Shown here piece by piece: positions 9,621 to 18,886 of a stretch of DNA of 64,000 bases. Position 1 is the first letter of the stretch, and each line of letters starts with the position of its first letter. The notes below the pieces were generated by a model. The model saw nothing but the letters and a program-made list of their open reading frames with translations. It was not told the origin of the DNA and did no database searches. A program made the translations under genes and the position numbers. Source of the DNA: Helicobacter typhlonius (lineage in GTDB: Bacteria; Campylobacterota; Campylobacteria; Campylobacterales; Helicobacteraceae); assembly GCF_001460635.1 (NCBI RefSeq), contig NZ_LN907858.1, forward strand, positions 248,001 to 312,000. Reading direction: 5' to 3'.

Positions 9621-10840
9621 TGCGTGATATTTCTACACTTCTCACACTCCCTTCTCCTTGCTATGTGCTTGAGGAGGAGAGGCTAAATAATAATCTCGCT
9701 ATTTTAGAATCTGTGCAAAAACAAAGCGGCGCGAAGATTCTATTAGCTCTTAAAGGTTATGCGTTTTGGCGTGTGTTTGAGAATCTTAGAAAAACTTTGA
9801 ATGGTAGCACCGCAAGTGGATTATATGAGGCAAGGCTTGGCTTTGAGGAGATAGGTGGGGCGGCGCAGGGCAAGGAAGTGTGTGTGTTTTCCCCCGCGTA
9901 TAAAGAACAAGAAATGCTCCATATCATAGAATACGCAACGCATATTATTTTTAATTCTTTTGCGCAATGGCAGACTTTTAAGCCGCTTATAGAATCTAAA
10001 AATCAGCAACTCAAGATTCAAAATCTTGCTCCTATTGAAGTGGGTTTGCGTGTGAATCCGCTGTATAGCGAGGTAGAGCCACCTATTTATAATCCTTGTA
10101 TCGCTGGTTCTCGTTTGGGAATTACACCAAGTGCATTTCAAAAGGGCGTAGCACAATATGGCTTAGAGGATGTTTCAGGGCTACATTTTCACACACATTG
10201 CGAGCAAGATTCTACTGCACTGAAACGCACTTTGCCGCACTTTGAAAAGCATTTCGGTGCTTATATTCGCTCAATGAAATGGATAAATTTTGGCGGCGGA
10301 CATCACATCACAAGGGCAGATTATCATCGCGATTTACTCGTTTTACTTATCAAGGATTTTAAGGCGAGGCACAATGATGTAGAGGTGTTTTTAGAGCCGG
10401 GTGAGGCGGTGGGATGGCAGGTTGGATTCTTAATTGGCGAGGTAGTGGATATTGTGGAGAATGGTATGCCTATCGCGATACTTGATGTAAGTGCGAGTTG
10501 TCATATGCCTGATTGCCTTGAAATGCCCTATCGTCCAGCACTCACAAAGCTTTCATCGGCTAATGGTTTAGAATCTGATAAGGGTGAGGGAGTGGGCGCG
10601 TATAAGTATCGTTTAGGCGGACCTACTTGCCTAGCAGGTGATGTCATAGGGGATTATAGCTTTGATACGCCTTTGTGTATAGGGGATAGAGTGATTTTTG
10701 AGGATATGTTGCATTACACGATTGTGAAAAATACCACCTTTAATGGCGTGGGGCTTCCCTCACTTGGCGTGATTGATACGCAAGGTGTGTGGCGACTTTT
10801 AAAAAGCTTTGACTACAATGACTATAAGCAAAGAAACTAG
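9620..10840 (+). CDS. nspC: Carboxynorspermidine/carboxyspermidine decarboxylase
   Basis: PLP enzyme of the alternative polyamine pathway; it decarboxylates carboxy(nor)spermidine to the triamine. 406 residues of the alanine-racemase-fold group IV decarboxylase family. PLP Lys45 is in LLALKGYAFW; GLHFHTHCEQ and FGGGHHITR supply substrate and cofactor contacts, EPGEAVGW is the Gly-rich phosphate loop, and GPTCLAGDVIGDY carries the active-site Cys. The ATG overlaps the last base of the cheV stop (TAATG). Distinguished from DAP decarboxylase by FHTHCEQ and the cheV neighbour. Confidence 0.93.
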   Translation: MRDISTLLTLPSPCYVLEEERLNNNLAILESVQKQSGAKILLALKGYAFWRVFENLRKTLNGSTASGLYEARLGFEEIGGAAQGKEVCVFSPAYKEQEMLHIIEYATHIIFNSFAQWQTFKPLIESKNQQLKIQNLAPIEVGLRVNPLYSEVEPPIYNPCIAGSRLGITPSAFQKGVAQYGLEDVSGLHFHTHCEQDSTALKRTLPHFEKHFGAYIRSMKWINFGGGHHITRADYHRDLLVLLIKDFKARHNDVEVFLEPGEAVGWQVGFLIGEVVDIVENGMPIAILDVSASCHMPDCLEMPYRPALTKLSSANGLESDKGEGVGAYKYRLGGPTCLAGDVIGDYSFDTPLCIGDRVIFEDMLHYTIVKNTTFNGVGLPSLGVIDTQGVWRLLKSFDYNDYKQRN

Positions 10841-10841
10841 A

Positions 10842-11828
10842 ATGATACGATTTGATAACCTCCTTATGTTAGCCCCCCTTGCAGGATATACTGATTTGCC
10901 CTTTCGCAGCGTGGTAAAGGGCTTTGGCGTGGATATTACCGTGAGTGAGATGATAAGCTCCCACGCCCTTGTGTATAACAACACCCGCACACTTAAAATG
11001 ATTGAAAAATCCCAAGAAGAGCAGCCATATAGCGTGCAGATTTCGGGTTCAAAAGAGGAGATTATCAAAAAAGCGGTGGAGATTCTAAACGAGCAAGAGG
11101 GCATTGATATTATTGATTTAAATTGTGGTTGCCCTGCACCAAAGGTAGCAAATCACGGCAATGGCAGCGGACTACTCAAAGATTTGAATCTGCTTGTAAA
11201 AATTGCAAATCTCATTAAGGAGAATGCTAAAACTCCCTATACGAGCCTCAAGGTAAGGCTTGGTTTTGATAAAAAAATCCTTCACGAAATCGCTCAGGCA
11301 TTAAAAGATGTCAAGAGTGATTTTGTGGTGATTCACGGGCGCACAAGAGCTGATGGCTATAAAAAAGAGAGAATAGATTATGACGCGATTGCCTCTATCA
11401 AGGCGCAGGTGGATTTGCCTGTAATTGCTAATGGCGAGATTGATAGCGCAAGTAAGGCGCGAGAGGTGCTAGAGCGCACGGGTGCAAATGGTGTGATGAT
11501 AGGTAGGGCAGCGCTTAGTGCGCCATGGATTTTTTGGCAGATTAAGCACAATACGCAGGAGATTCCGCCAATCATCAAGCAGGAGCTTGTATTGCAGCAT
11601 TTTAAAAAAATGATTGATTTTTATGGGGAGCGTGGGGCGATTATGTTTCGCAAGAATCTTCACGCGTATGCAAAGGGGCATCAGGGTGCGAGTGAGTTCC
11701 GCGACCTTGTCAATCGACTAGAAGATGTGAAAATAATAGAGACGCATATTGAGCAGTTTTTTTCAAATAATCAAATGGTGATGAATGCCTTTCCCCAACT
11801 TGTGCATCTCAACAAAAGGACGAGCTAA
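10842..11828 (+). CDS. dus: tRNA-dihydrouridine synthase
   Basis: FMN- and NADPH-dependent enzyme that reduces uridines in tRNA. About 328 residues: LAPLAGYTDLPFRSVV N-terminal FMN loop, catalytic Cys in LNCGCPAPKV, GRTRADGYKK, and phosphate site NGEID...GVMIGRAAL. Earlier in-frame starts exist (TTG 10809, ATG 10818) but lie inside nspC; ATG 10842 gives MIRFDNLLMLAPLAG, the usual family N-terminus, so it is preferred without a strong ribosome site. Its stop overlaps the next start (TAATG). Confidence 0.9.
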   Translation: MIRFDNLLMLAPLAGYTDLPFRSVVKGFGVDITVSEMISSHALVYNNTRTLKMIEKSQEEQPYSVQISGSKEEIIKKAVEILNEQEGIDIIDLNCGCPAPKVANHGNGSGLLKDLNLLVKIANLIKENAKTPYTSLKVRLGFDKKILHEIAQALKDVKSDFVVIHGRTRADGYKKERIDYDAIASIKAQVDLPVIANGEIDSASKAREVLERTGANGVMIGRAALSAPWIFWQIKHNTQEIPPIIKQELVLQHFKKMIDFYGERGAIMFRKNLHAYAKGHQGASEFRDLVNRLEDVKIIETHIEQFFSNNQMVMNAFPQLVHLNKRTS

Positions 11829-12559
11829 TGCGAAAATTCCTAAAGTATGTTGTGATTTTTGTGGCTACTCTAATGTTTGCAAATGATGTAGAAAATACGC
11901 AAGAGACTTTGCTAGAGAGTGAATTGCTTAAAGATATAGAGAGCGCAGATTCTCTTTTTTATCAAGCTGTGGCGATGTGGGTAAAAAATGCCGATGAGGC
12001 GAGTAAGAATTTGCAAAAGGCTTGTGATAGGAAGCACCCGGGCGCGTGTTTGTATCTAGGGAGTTACTATGATACGAAGTCGAGGGATAAGAAGGATTCA
12101 AAAGAGAATCTTGAAAAGTCAAAGCAATACTATCAGCTTGGTTATGATTATAGTTTGCAGGCGTGTAAGGAGGGCGGGGCGCAGTGGTGTGCTATACAAG
12201 CGGTGGCACTCATTGATGGACTAGGTGCGCCAAAAGATGTGGAAAAGGGCTTATCTTACCTTGATGTGATGTGTGAGAATGAGATAGAAAATGCGTGTTT
12301 CGTGCTGGGGTCGTATTATTTTTATGGCGTGAATGTGGATAAGGACTTGCAAAGGGCGAGTGGGCTTCATCATAAGGCTTTGGAGCTAGATTCTAAAAAA
12401 TGTGATGAGAGGTTAAAATACGCCTGTGTAATTAGTGCCGAGATTTATCAGCAGGGATTAAGTGTGGCGAGTGATTTGACAAAGGCAAAGGATTTTTACA
12501 ATCGTGCGTGCAGCCTTGATAATCAATTTGCGTGTGATTATGTAGGTAGGCTTAAGTAG
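11828..12559 (+). CDS. Secreted Sel1-repeat, Hcp-like cysteine-rich protein
   Basis: 243 residues: signal peptide at about 1-19 (MRKFLKYVVIFVATLMFA) followed by Sel1-like helical repeats. The repeats carry paired cysteines eight or so residues apart (ACDRKHPGACLYLG, ACKEGGAQWCAIQA, MCENEIENACFVLG, ACSLDNQFACDYVG). This is the disulfide-linked pattern of the Helicobacter cysteine-rich proteins (Hcp), which are secreted and seen by the host immune system. The start overlaps the dus stop by one base. Which Hcp group it belongs to, and any enzymatic activity, cannot be told from sequence alone. Confidence 0.85.
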   Translation: MRKFLKYVVIFVATLMFANDVENTQETLLESELLKDIESADSLFYQAVAMWVKNADEASKNLQKACDRKHPGACLYLGSYYDTKSRDKKDSKENLEKSKQYYQLGYDYSLQACKEGGAQWCAIQAVALIDGLGAPKDVEKGLSYLDVMCENEIENACFVLGSYYFYGVNVDKDLQRASGLHHKALELDSKKCDERLKYACVISAEIYQQGLSVASDLTKAKDFYNRACSLDNQFACDYVGRLK

Positions 12560-12602
12560 ATTCTGAATCTATCCTCATTCCCCAAATATGCTCGTATCTC
12601 TG

Positions 12603-13581
12603 CTAAGAATGCGGGAGGTGGGTTGTTACATTACGATGTGGCTCATAAAAATTATACGCAGGCGCATAAATGAGCTTTGAGGGGTTGTCTATAAGATATG
12701 CTGCCCAATAACTAAAAGTGGAGTTTGCCATAATACCATTTTGACAACTTCGCATAAGCGTGAGGTCTTCTATTGCATTACCCTCACCATTACCTTCCAT
12801 AAATACAAATTCTACTTGGCGATAAAGCATAGAATCTAAGTATTGTGTAAAATGTTCCTTGCACCATAATATATCATCGCTAAAAACAAATACCACAGGA
12901 TTTTTTGACTTTTTTATAAGTGCTTTGAGTGCAGCATTATAATACGCACTGCCAAGCTTTATAAAACGCCAATGTTTATCTATAAGATAATCTCCCCTGC
13001 GAATATGCAAAAAGGCGGTTTTTGGTGTGGCAGTGATTTGTTGGGCGAGAGACTGCGTGTGTAAAGAAATAGTGCGTGGCACAAATTCTTTTCTTAATAT
13101 AGAATCTACCTCTTCAAAATATTTGAGATTTGTAAAATGACCTATAAAATAGCTGTGTGGGCGAAAGGTTTTGCGCGATAGAAATGTGTCGAGCAGAGAT
13201 TGAGATTCATAGGTAAAAAATGGATAAATGAGGCGATTTGCAGGGGAATAGAAAGGACATAGACGCGTCATCATTTTTGTAGCGATAAGATTGTAAAAAT
13301 CCTTGCTATGTGGCTTTGGTGGGTTGAAGCGCACGATTGGTAGAGAGATTGCAAATTGTTGTAATTCAAGGTTGCGGATATGTTCAGTTTCTTGCTTTAT
13401 CCCCCCCCCCCATTAATTTCTTTCTTGTTAGGCTAAAAATAGAATTTGGATAGAAATGAGAATATTTTGTGTATCCCCACGCCGCATCAAGGGCGACTTT
13501 ATAGCCTCTATGCGCTAAGGCTCTAGCAAATGCGTATTGAAACATTTGATTTCCCAATCCTCCTTGTAGCAATACTTTCAC
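12603..13581 (-). CDS. futC: Phase-variable alpha-1,2-fucosyltransferase (frame OFF in this sequence)
   Basis: Glycosyltransferase family 11 enzyme that adds alpha-1,2 fucose to surface glycans (Lewis-type LPS). The start MKVLLQGGLGNQMFQYAFARA (13581) is the GDP-fucose-binding N-terminus and AFLHIRRGDYL holds the HxRRGDY motif. As read, the frame runs through G11 (minus strand) and stops after MGGGDKARN. With G10 or G13 it would continue as GGGIKQETEHIRN into the long downstream frame starting 13334, giving about 325 residues. This is classical slipped-strand phase variation, as in H. pylori futC. Convergent with the Sel1 gene. Confidence 0.88.
13401..13411 (-). repeat. Poly-G11 phase-variation tract in the fucosyltransferase
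   Basis: Eleven C on the plus strand (G11 on the coding strand). The two parts of the gene are in different frames across it, and removing one base restores the full protein. Confidence 0.95.
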
Positions 13582-13620
13582 AATCTATCTCCTTTGGCTT
13601 ATTATAGGGGCAAATTATAA

Positions 13621-14271
13621 CAAACCCACCCAAATGGTATAAAAATCTCGTAGGGCAAAAGAGAGAATAAATGAAAAAGCTTTTATATATGACAATGTGT
13701 GCCATAATGAGCGTGTTTATAAGCAGCTGCGGGGATTCTAAAGGAGATTCTCAAAAGATAACATATAAATACCACCCAAAGGATAGGGCGGAACTTGTCA
13801 AACTTATCAATGATGAAAATGTGAATCTAAGCGAAATTGATACAAGCAAGGTTACAGACTTTAGTTTTTTGTTTGCGCGTTTGGGTGAGGAATGCGATGA
13901 CACACTTGGGTGGCATAGAGAGGATTTACTCACTCCACATTTAGAAAAATGCAAAAATACAGGCATAAAGCGATTGGATAGCATTCACGCAATTAAGAAA
14001 CAAATTTCAGACATTGATTCACAGATTCGCAAGATAGAATCTGCGCTTGAAAAAGAGGAGCAGTGCAGGAGTGATTTTGAATCTTTTATCGCTCCTAAGA
14101 TTCAAGCGAAGATTAAATCCAAAGAGGGATTTTTTGATGAGCATAAAAGAGAGTATGTCAAAAGAAAAACTTTAAATGACAAGGAGAGAGCGCAAGTGCG
14201 CGATGAGGTTATTAAAGAAAATAAATCGTGTATTTTGATGGTATATATCGTGCTACCCATATTGGAGAATG
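13621..14271 (+). repeat. Deleted direct duplicate of the lipoprotein locus at 34497-36549
   Basis: 13621-14230 matches 34497-35106 with no difference that I found by eye (offset 20,876), beginning in the 3-prime tail of the upstream lipoprotein gene. After one mismatch, 14232-14271 matches 36510-36549 (offset 22,278). The copy thus lacks 1,402 bases, with a short shared TG.ATTTT at the junction. Confidence 0.9.
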
Positions 14272-14315
14272 TGATATTTTGGAGTTTAAGTAAAATTATT
14301 ACTCACATATTCTAA
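13671..14315 (+). pseudogene. Truncated DUF285 (BspA-like) lipoprotein copy
   Basis: The first 187 or so residues equal those of the lipoprotein at 34547: signal peptide MKKLLYMTMCAIMSVFISSC with lipobox Cys, the N-terminal DUF285 unit and a coiled-coil insert. A 1,402-base internal deletion then removes all the tandem repeats and shifts the frame, so the protein ends ILMVYIVLPILENVIFWSLSK. In the original frame the tail would read GIYRATHIGECDILEFK, a diverged form of the parental end, so this was once a separate paralogue or was recombined with one. It could still give a short lipoprotein without the repeat domain. Confidence 0.8.
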
Positions 14316-14620
14316 AAATATCAAAGGATTTTATAGGGCAAGGATTCTAAGATTTTTGTTTTTTAGAATAGCGTTATTAAAGTGCTTTTTGTGAATCTAG
14401 CCTGTTTAGAATGTGTTTTGTTTGCAAAAATGAGTGTTTGTTTTGAATCTACTTTTGCTTGTGCTTTGATGAGGGTTTTGACTTATTTTATTATATGAGA
14501 TTTACACAATTTTAGCATTCAAATTGTGATTGTAATTTGCCTATAAAAATGCTTGTGTAAGGATTATCGCCTCTCCCTAAGCCCTAAGGAGATTAGGGCT
14601 ATAAGGTTAAGCGTTAAAGA
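14316..14620. other. Intergenic region, no gene seen
   Basis: 305 AT-rich bases between the truncated lipoprotein copy and the ccp stop. Only a hairpin near the right end is evident; no open frame with a ribosome site and no RNA gene were recognised. Confidence 0.6.
14580..14600 (-). terminator. Hairpin downstream of the peroxidase gene
   Basis: Perfect 8-bp stem AGCCCTAA / TTAGGGCT with a GGAGA loop, 20 bases past the ccp stop. There is no strong U-run, so termination is plausible but not certain. Confidence 0.45.
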
Positions 14621-15643
14621 TTAGAGTTCAGGTTTTGGTGTTTTTTCTGTTGATACAGGAAGTTGAGGATAAGCAATGTTTGGTTTCTTGCCTGTAAGTG
14701 AGTGCAAAAACACCTCTATGCTTTGAGATTCTTTGTCAGATATCTCAATGCCTAGCTGTGTGCTTCCCATTTCTTTGATAGCATCTGTGAGCGACCAAAT
14801 CGCACCATTATGGAAATATGGAGCAGTTTCTGCAATATTTCTCAATGTAGGAGTTTTAACCATACCATTCTTATCGCCTTTAAAACCACCGAGTTTTGCG
14901 AATTTGTATTTTCCTGCTACCTCAAAAGCTTGCATTGAGCCACCGAGATTCACACCATTATGGCAAGCAGCACAACCCTTATCGATAAAGGTTTTAAGAC
15001 CTGCTTGCTCCGCTTTATTGAGAGCTTGTCCATTCCCCTCTAAAAAGCTATCAAAGCGAGAAGGTGTAAGCAATGTGCGTTCAAAGTTTGCAATTGCATC
15101 AGCGATATTATCAAAAGTTACGCCACCATAAATTTTCTTAAACTCATTCACATATTCTGGCAAAGAAGAAACTTTCTCTACTGCTACTTTTGCAGGAGTT
15201 GCCATTTCTGGTTCTGCCTCAATTGGACCTTTTGCTTGGTCTGCTAAGTTTCCTGAGCGTCCGTCCCAAAATTGTGCTGTATTCAATACCGAGTTATACA
15301 CGGTTGGTGAATTTAAATGTTTAGGATTAGCCTTCCATTTATGCCCCACAGCAGCTGCGATTCCATCAGCTCCACCTAAACCGAGATTATGGCAAGTATT
15401 ACAAGAGATAATACCGCTTTTTGAAAGTCGTGGGTCAAAATAAAGCTTTTTGCCAAGCTCTGCTTTAGCTTGAGAAAAGGCACTTGCTTTGACTTTATTT
15501 TGCGCAAGGATTCTATCCACACCTTTTTGATCTTTTGGCAAAGGTGCTAGTCCTGCTTTTTTTGCCTCATTGATTAGGGGATTAGCACTAAGGGCAGATA
15601 CAAGTAGAAACGAAGATGCTATAAACAATGCTGAAATTTTCAT
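14621..15643 (-). CDS. ccp: Di-haem cytochrome c peroxidase
   Basis: Periplasmic enzyme that reduces hydrogen peroxide to water with electrons from cytochrome c. 340 residues: signal peptide at about 1-20 (ending SALSAN) and two haem c sites, CNTCHNLG and CAACHNG, with the family spacing. MKTPTLRNIAETAPYFHNG holds the conserved C-terminal region. ATG at 15643 preceded by AAGGAGTCAAG. Stands alone between a hairpin and a long upstream region. MauG-like proteins share the haem motifs, but length and order fit CcpA. Confidence 0.93.
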   Translation of the reverse strand: MKISALFIASSFLLVSALSANPLINEAKKAGLAPLPKDQKGVDRILAQNKVKASAFSQAKAELGKKLYFDPRLSKSGIISCNTCHNLGLGGADGIAAAVGHKWKANPKHLNSPTVYNSVLNTAQFWDGRSGNLADQAKGPIEAEPEMATPAKVAVEKVSSLPEYVNEFKKIYGGVTFDNIADAIANFERTLLTPSRFDSFLEGNGQALNKAEQAGLKTFIDKGCAACHNGVNLGGSMQAFEVAGKYKFAKLGGFKGDKNGMVKTPTLRNIAETAPYFHNGAIWSLTDAIKEMGSTQLGIEISDKESQSIEVFLHSLTGKKPNIAYPQLPVSTEKTPKPEL

Positions 15644-15734
15644 CTTGACTCCTTTTTTGTAGTTTTATTGCGAATGCCTTACAATGCTAGGACTATTCGA
15701 CTTATTTTAAGCTTAAACTAATGGATAAAAAATA

Positions 15735-15780
15735 TCAAAATATAAAACAAATACAATTTTACAATATTGAGATGTGATTA
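15735..15780 (-). promoter_or_regulatory. AT-rich upstream region of the peroxidase, possible regulator site
   Basis: On the minus strand this region reads ATTGTAAAATTGTATTT and similar AT-rich words 90-140 bases before the ccp start, resembling Fur/PerR-type operators of epsilonproteobacteria. Purely a resemblance. The rest of the 15644-15910 gap holds no gene. Confidence 0.25.
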
Positions 15781-15910
15781 GCAGCGGATTGCAAAATATT
15801 GCGGCGCGGTGGGGTGAGCTTTAACATCTTATGTGTTTTTTGGGGCTCACACGCGCCTTTAAATTTTTACTAAAAGTGAGCGGGGGACTTTTTAAGCGAA
15901 ATTTTAGAAT

Positions 15911-17707
15911 CTACTCCACGGTTACGCTTTTAGCAAGATTACGTGGCATATCTACATCATTTCCTAATCTGATTGCCACTTCAAGTGCAAAAAGTTGAAG
16001 CACTACCATCATCGCAAAAAACTCCTCCATATAGCTTTGGCAAGGTGAGATAAGAATCATATCATCAACGCCTTTAATGGGTTGCGCACTTACTGCACAA
16101 ATAGTTGCATCACGCGCACTTAGCTCTTCTACATTGCTTTTAATTTTATCAAAAAGTAAATGTGTAGGCATAAGAGCAAGGGTAAAAAGCTCAGAATCTG
16201 CTAGTGCAATAGGTCCGTGCTTCATTTCTCCGCTTGGGTAGCCTTCAGCGTGAAGATAGCTAATCTCTTTGAGCTTAAGCGCACCCTCAAGTGCGAGAGG
16301 ATAAAACACATCTCGCCCGATAAAGAAAAATCCGTGTCCGTGTAAATATCGCTTTGATAGACGTTTAATGTGTTCGTGCATATCGGATTCTATATAAGTT
16401 TTTTTTGCCGAAGCTACCATTTGTGCGATATGAGTTTCTAGCTCTTTTTGTGCGATATGTCCGCGTATTTTGCCTATATACACGCTTAGAATCCACAGCA
16501 ACATCATTTGCGTTGCAAATGCTTTTGTGCTTGCCACGCCTTTTTCAATTCCTGCACGAGTGAGGAGCGAGACATCGGCTTCACGCACAATAGAGCTATT
16601 ATCCACATTGCAAATAGCGAGGCTTTTTAAGCCATTTTTTTTGGCAAGCTTGAGGGCTTCAAGCGTATCAGCAGTTTCACCACTTTGGGAGATGACAATA
16701 AAAAGCTCACTTTTATTCATCACAGGTTGAGAATAGCGAAATTCGCTTGCAATGAGCACATTTGTTTTTATTTTTGCCAAACGTTCAAAGAGGTATTTTG
16801 CACTTAATCCCGCGTGATAGCTTGTCCCACACGCACAAATGCTAATACTTTGTATATCATTAAAAAAGTGAGATTCTATTTCATTGAGGATAATATCTCC
16901 CTCACTCACGCGTCCCATCATAGTTTCAAGGAGAACTTTGTGTTGCTCATAGATTTCTTTCTCCATAAAGTAGCGATACCCTTCTTTTTGTGCGTAGCCT
17001 TTGGTGCTATTTAGTTTTTTTGCACCTTTGAGTGTGTCAAATGCGCCAAGTTTCATCACGCCTATATCGCCATCTTGCAAATATACTACACTCTCTACAA
17101 GCCCAATGAGAGGCGCATCAGAGCTTGCAAAATAAATTTCATCTTGCTTTGTCGCGCTTTTGCCAATGATAAGCGGTGAGCCATTTTTGGCATAAAAAAT
17201 ACAATCGGGTGCTTTTTTGGTAATAAGCAAAATGGCAAAAGCACCTTTGAGCTCGGCAATAGTCGCTTTAAAGGCTTGGAGAGCATCTGCAAAAGTCTTT
17301 GTATATTCTTCAAATAAATGCACAATCACTTCGGTATCAGTTTGCGAGAGAAAAGTATGTCCTTTTTGTTCCAAAGCGTGTTTAATTTCTTGATAATTTT
17401 CAATAATGCCATTATGCACAACATTGCTAAAAGCGGCGATATGAGGGTGGGCATTTGCTTCGGTAGGTTTGCCGTGCGTAGCCCAACGCGTATGCCCGAT
17501 ACTCACGCCAAAATCTGTGGAGCTAAAATTTTTGCATTTAGATTCTAAATTGCTTAATTTTCCAACAGAGCGAAAAGTTTGCAATTCATTTTTGCTTAAT
17601 ACCGCAATTCCTGCACTATCGTAACCACGATATTCTAGCTCCTTTAAGCCATTTAAAAGAATCTCTTTTTTTTCATCTCGACCAATATAGCCTACAATAC
17701 CGCACAT
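15911..17707 (-). CDS. glmS: Glutamine-fructose-6-phosphate aminotransferase (isomerizing)
   Basis: Makes glucosamine-6-phosphate from fructose-6-phosphate and glutamine, the first step to UDP-GlcNAc for peptidoglycan and LPS. 598 residues: N-terminal class II glutamine amidotransferase with catalytic Cys2 (MCGIVGYIG, then YRGYDSAG and HTRWATHG), then two SIS domains (ACGTSYHAG, SQSGETADT) and the C-terminal PRNLAKSVTVE. The frame is open to an ATG at 17764, but Cys2 must be exposed after Met removal and AAAGGAGAGCTA precedes 17707, so that start is chosen. Confidence 0.97.
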   Translation of the reverse strand: MCGIVGYIGRDEKKEILLNGLKELEYRGYDSAGIAVLSKNELQTFRSVGKLSNLESKCKNFSSTDFGVSIGHTRWATHGKPTEANAHPHIAAFSNVVHNGIIENYQEIKHALEQKGHTFLSQTDTEVIVHLFEEYTKTFADALQAFKATIAELKGAFAILLITKKAPDCIFYAKNGSPLIIGKSATKQDEIYFASSDAPLIGLVESVVYLQDGDIGVMKLGAFDTLKGAKKLNSTKGYAQKEGYRYFMEKEIYEQHKVLLETMMGRVSEGDIILNEIESHFFNDIQSISICACGTSYHAGLSAKYLFERLAKIKTNVLIASEFRYSQPVMNKSELFIVISQSGETADTLEALKLAKKNGLKSLAICNVDNSSIVREADVSLLTRAGIEKGVASTKAFATQMMLLWILSVYIGKIRGHIAQKELETHIAQMVASAKKTYIESDMHEHIKRLSKRYLHGHGFFFIGRDVFYPLALEGALKLKEISYLHAEGYPSGEMKHGPIALADSELFTLALMPTHLLFDKIKSNVEELSARDATICAVSAQPIKGVDDMILISPCQSYMEEFFAMMVVLQLFALEVAIRLGNDVDMPRNLAKSVTVE

Positions 17708-17814
17708 TAGCTCTCCTTTGAAAATTAATATATTTTTTGCATATTTTACTATAAAATTATTCACGCGTTATCACACGATTTAGAATCTATGCTATATTGA
17801 GGAGAGGAATGATT

Positions 17815-18660
17815 ATGAATAAATGGTGTATGTTGTATTTATCTGTGGGATTAAGCGGTGTGTTTGCAGATTCACTGCCTAATTTACCCGAAGAGAAACA
17901 AAACAAAAAACCTTATCTTTTGCTCTATCCGCATAAAGCAGTATATATTTTGCCTTTTTATCATAGTTTGAGTGAGCCTACTCCTAGTGAATCTAGTTTG
18001 CCAAATAAAGATACAGAAACCAAATTTCAATTTAGCTTTAAGCTTGCTGTGTTTAATGAGCTTTTCTCACCTTATGGGACATTTTATTTTGGCTATACGC
18101 AAACAGCGTGGTTTCAAAATTATAATCAAGCAGATTCGCGTCCTTTTAGAGATATAGATTATCAACCTGAATTATTTTATAGCTATGAGCGTCCTATAAG
18201 CTTTTTGGGCGGTGCTTTTAAGGATATTTCTTTTGGATACAATCATATTTCAAATGGTGAGAGAGCATTGCGCTCACGCACCCAAAATCGTCTTTTACTC
18301 AATATGCGATGGGAGTATGACATAGCACCACAAAGTGTATTTGGTATTAAGCTAGGTGCGTGGGTGTATATAGGCAAACATCTTGATGGTTTTATGGCAG
18401 ATAATCCTGATTTAGCCCTTTATCGTGGGTATAATGATATAGGATTGTATTACAAGAGTAATCGTAATTTGCTTGAATTATATATGCGTCCGCCTATTGC
18501 ACGGAGGTATTATCCTTATTTTGAGTTGGGCTATACACTGCGTGTGAGTGATAATATAGGGATTTATGTTCAATATATAAATGGATATGGGGATAATATG
18601 TTTGAGTATAAAATGCGCAGTGAACGCATAGGTGTAGGATTTCGCTTGTGGAATAAGTGA
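17815..18660 (+). CDS. pldA: Outer membrane phospholipase A
   Basis: Outer-membrane beta-barrel enzyme that hydrolyses phospholipids; linked to acid resistance and colonisation in Helicobacter. About 281 residues: signal peptide (MNKWCMLYLSVGLSGVFA), then amphipathic strands. The catalytic His/Ser segment is GYNHISNGERALRSRTQNR and the C-terminus ends in an aromatic-rich strand (GVGFRLWNK). Alternative in-frame starts are TTG 17797 and ATG 17809; the GGAGAGG site suits 17815 best. Divergent from glmS. Confidence 0.88.
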   Translation: MNKWCMLYLSVGLSGVFADSLPNLPEEKQNKKPYLLLYPHKAVYILPFYHSLSEPTPSESSLPNKDTETKFQFSFKLAVFNELFSPYGTFYFGYTQTAWFQNYNQADSRPFRDIDYQPELFYSYERPISFLGGAFKDISFGYNHISNGERALRSRTQNRLLLNMRWEYDIAPQSVFGIKLGAWVYIGKHLDGFMADNPDLALYRGYNDIGLYYKSNRNLLELYMRPPIARRYYPYFELGYTLRVSDNIGIYVQYINGYGDNMFEYKMRSERIGVGFRLWNK

Positions 18661-18689
18661 TAGGTAAAATATAGAATTTCATTCATTTT

Positions 18690-18721
18690 TCAACAAAAAA
18701 ATAAAATTACATATTGTATTT
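18690..18721 (+). repeat. 32-base direct repeat, copy 1, upstream of metE
   Basis: The stretch TCAACAAAAAAATAAAATTA and the bases after it to ATTGTATTT recurs 111 bases downstream with the same sequence. Both lie between pldA and metE. Confidence 0.85.
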
Positions 18722-18800
18722 GTTACTTTTTGTATCTTTTGTAAAATGCTTATATCAAGGGCTTTGGAGCAGTTTTGGCACATTAGATTCTCTAAAAATC

Positions 18801-18832
18801 TCAACAAAAAAATAAAATTACATATTGTATTT
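18801..18832 (+). repeat. 32-base direct repeat, copy 2, upstream of metE
   Basis: Identical to 18690-18721 and ending 54 bases before the metE start. An operator or a small duplication are both possible. Confidence 0.85.
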
Positions 18833-18886
18833 ATAAATTTATGCAAAAATACTGAAATTTTAACCAAAACATACAAAGGAGATGTG

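Noticed and set aside
17708-17764. 19-residue N-terminal extension of glmS
   Set aside because: GlmS needs Cys directly after the initiator Met; the ribosome site fits 17707.
18746-18886. Upstream extension of metE by 47 residues
   Set aside because: The added sequence covers one of the direct repeats, is not MetE-like, and the ATG at 18887 has a clear ribosome site and the family N-terminus.
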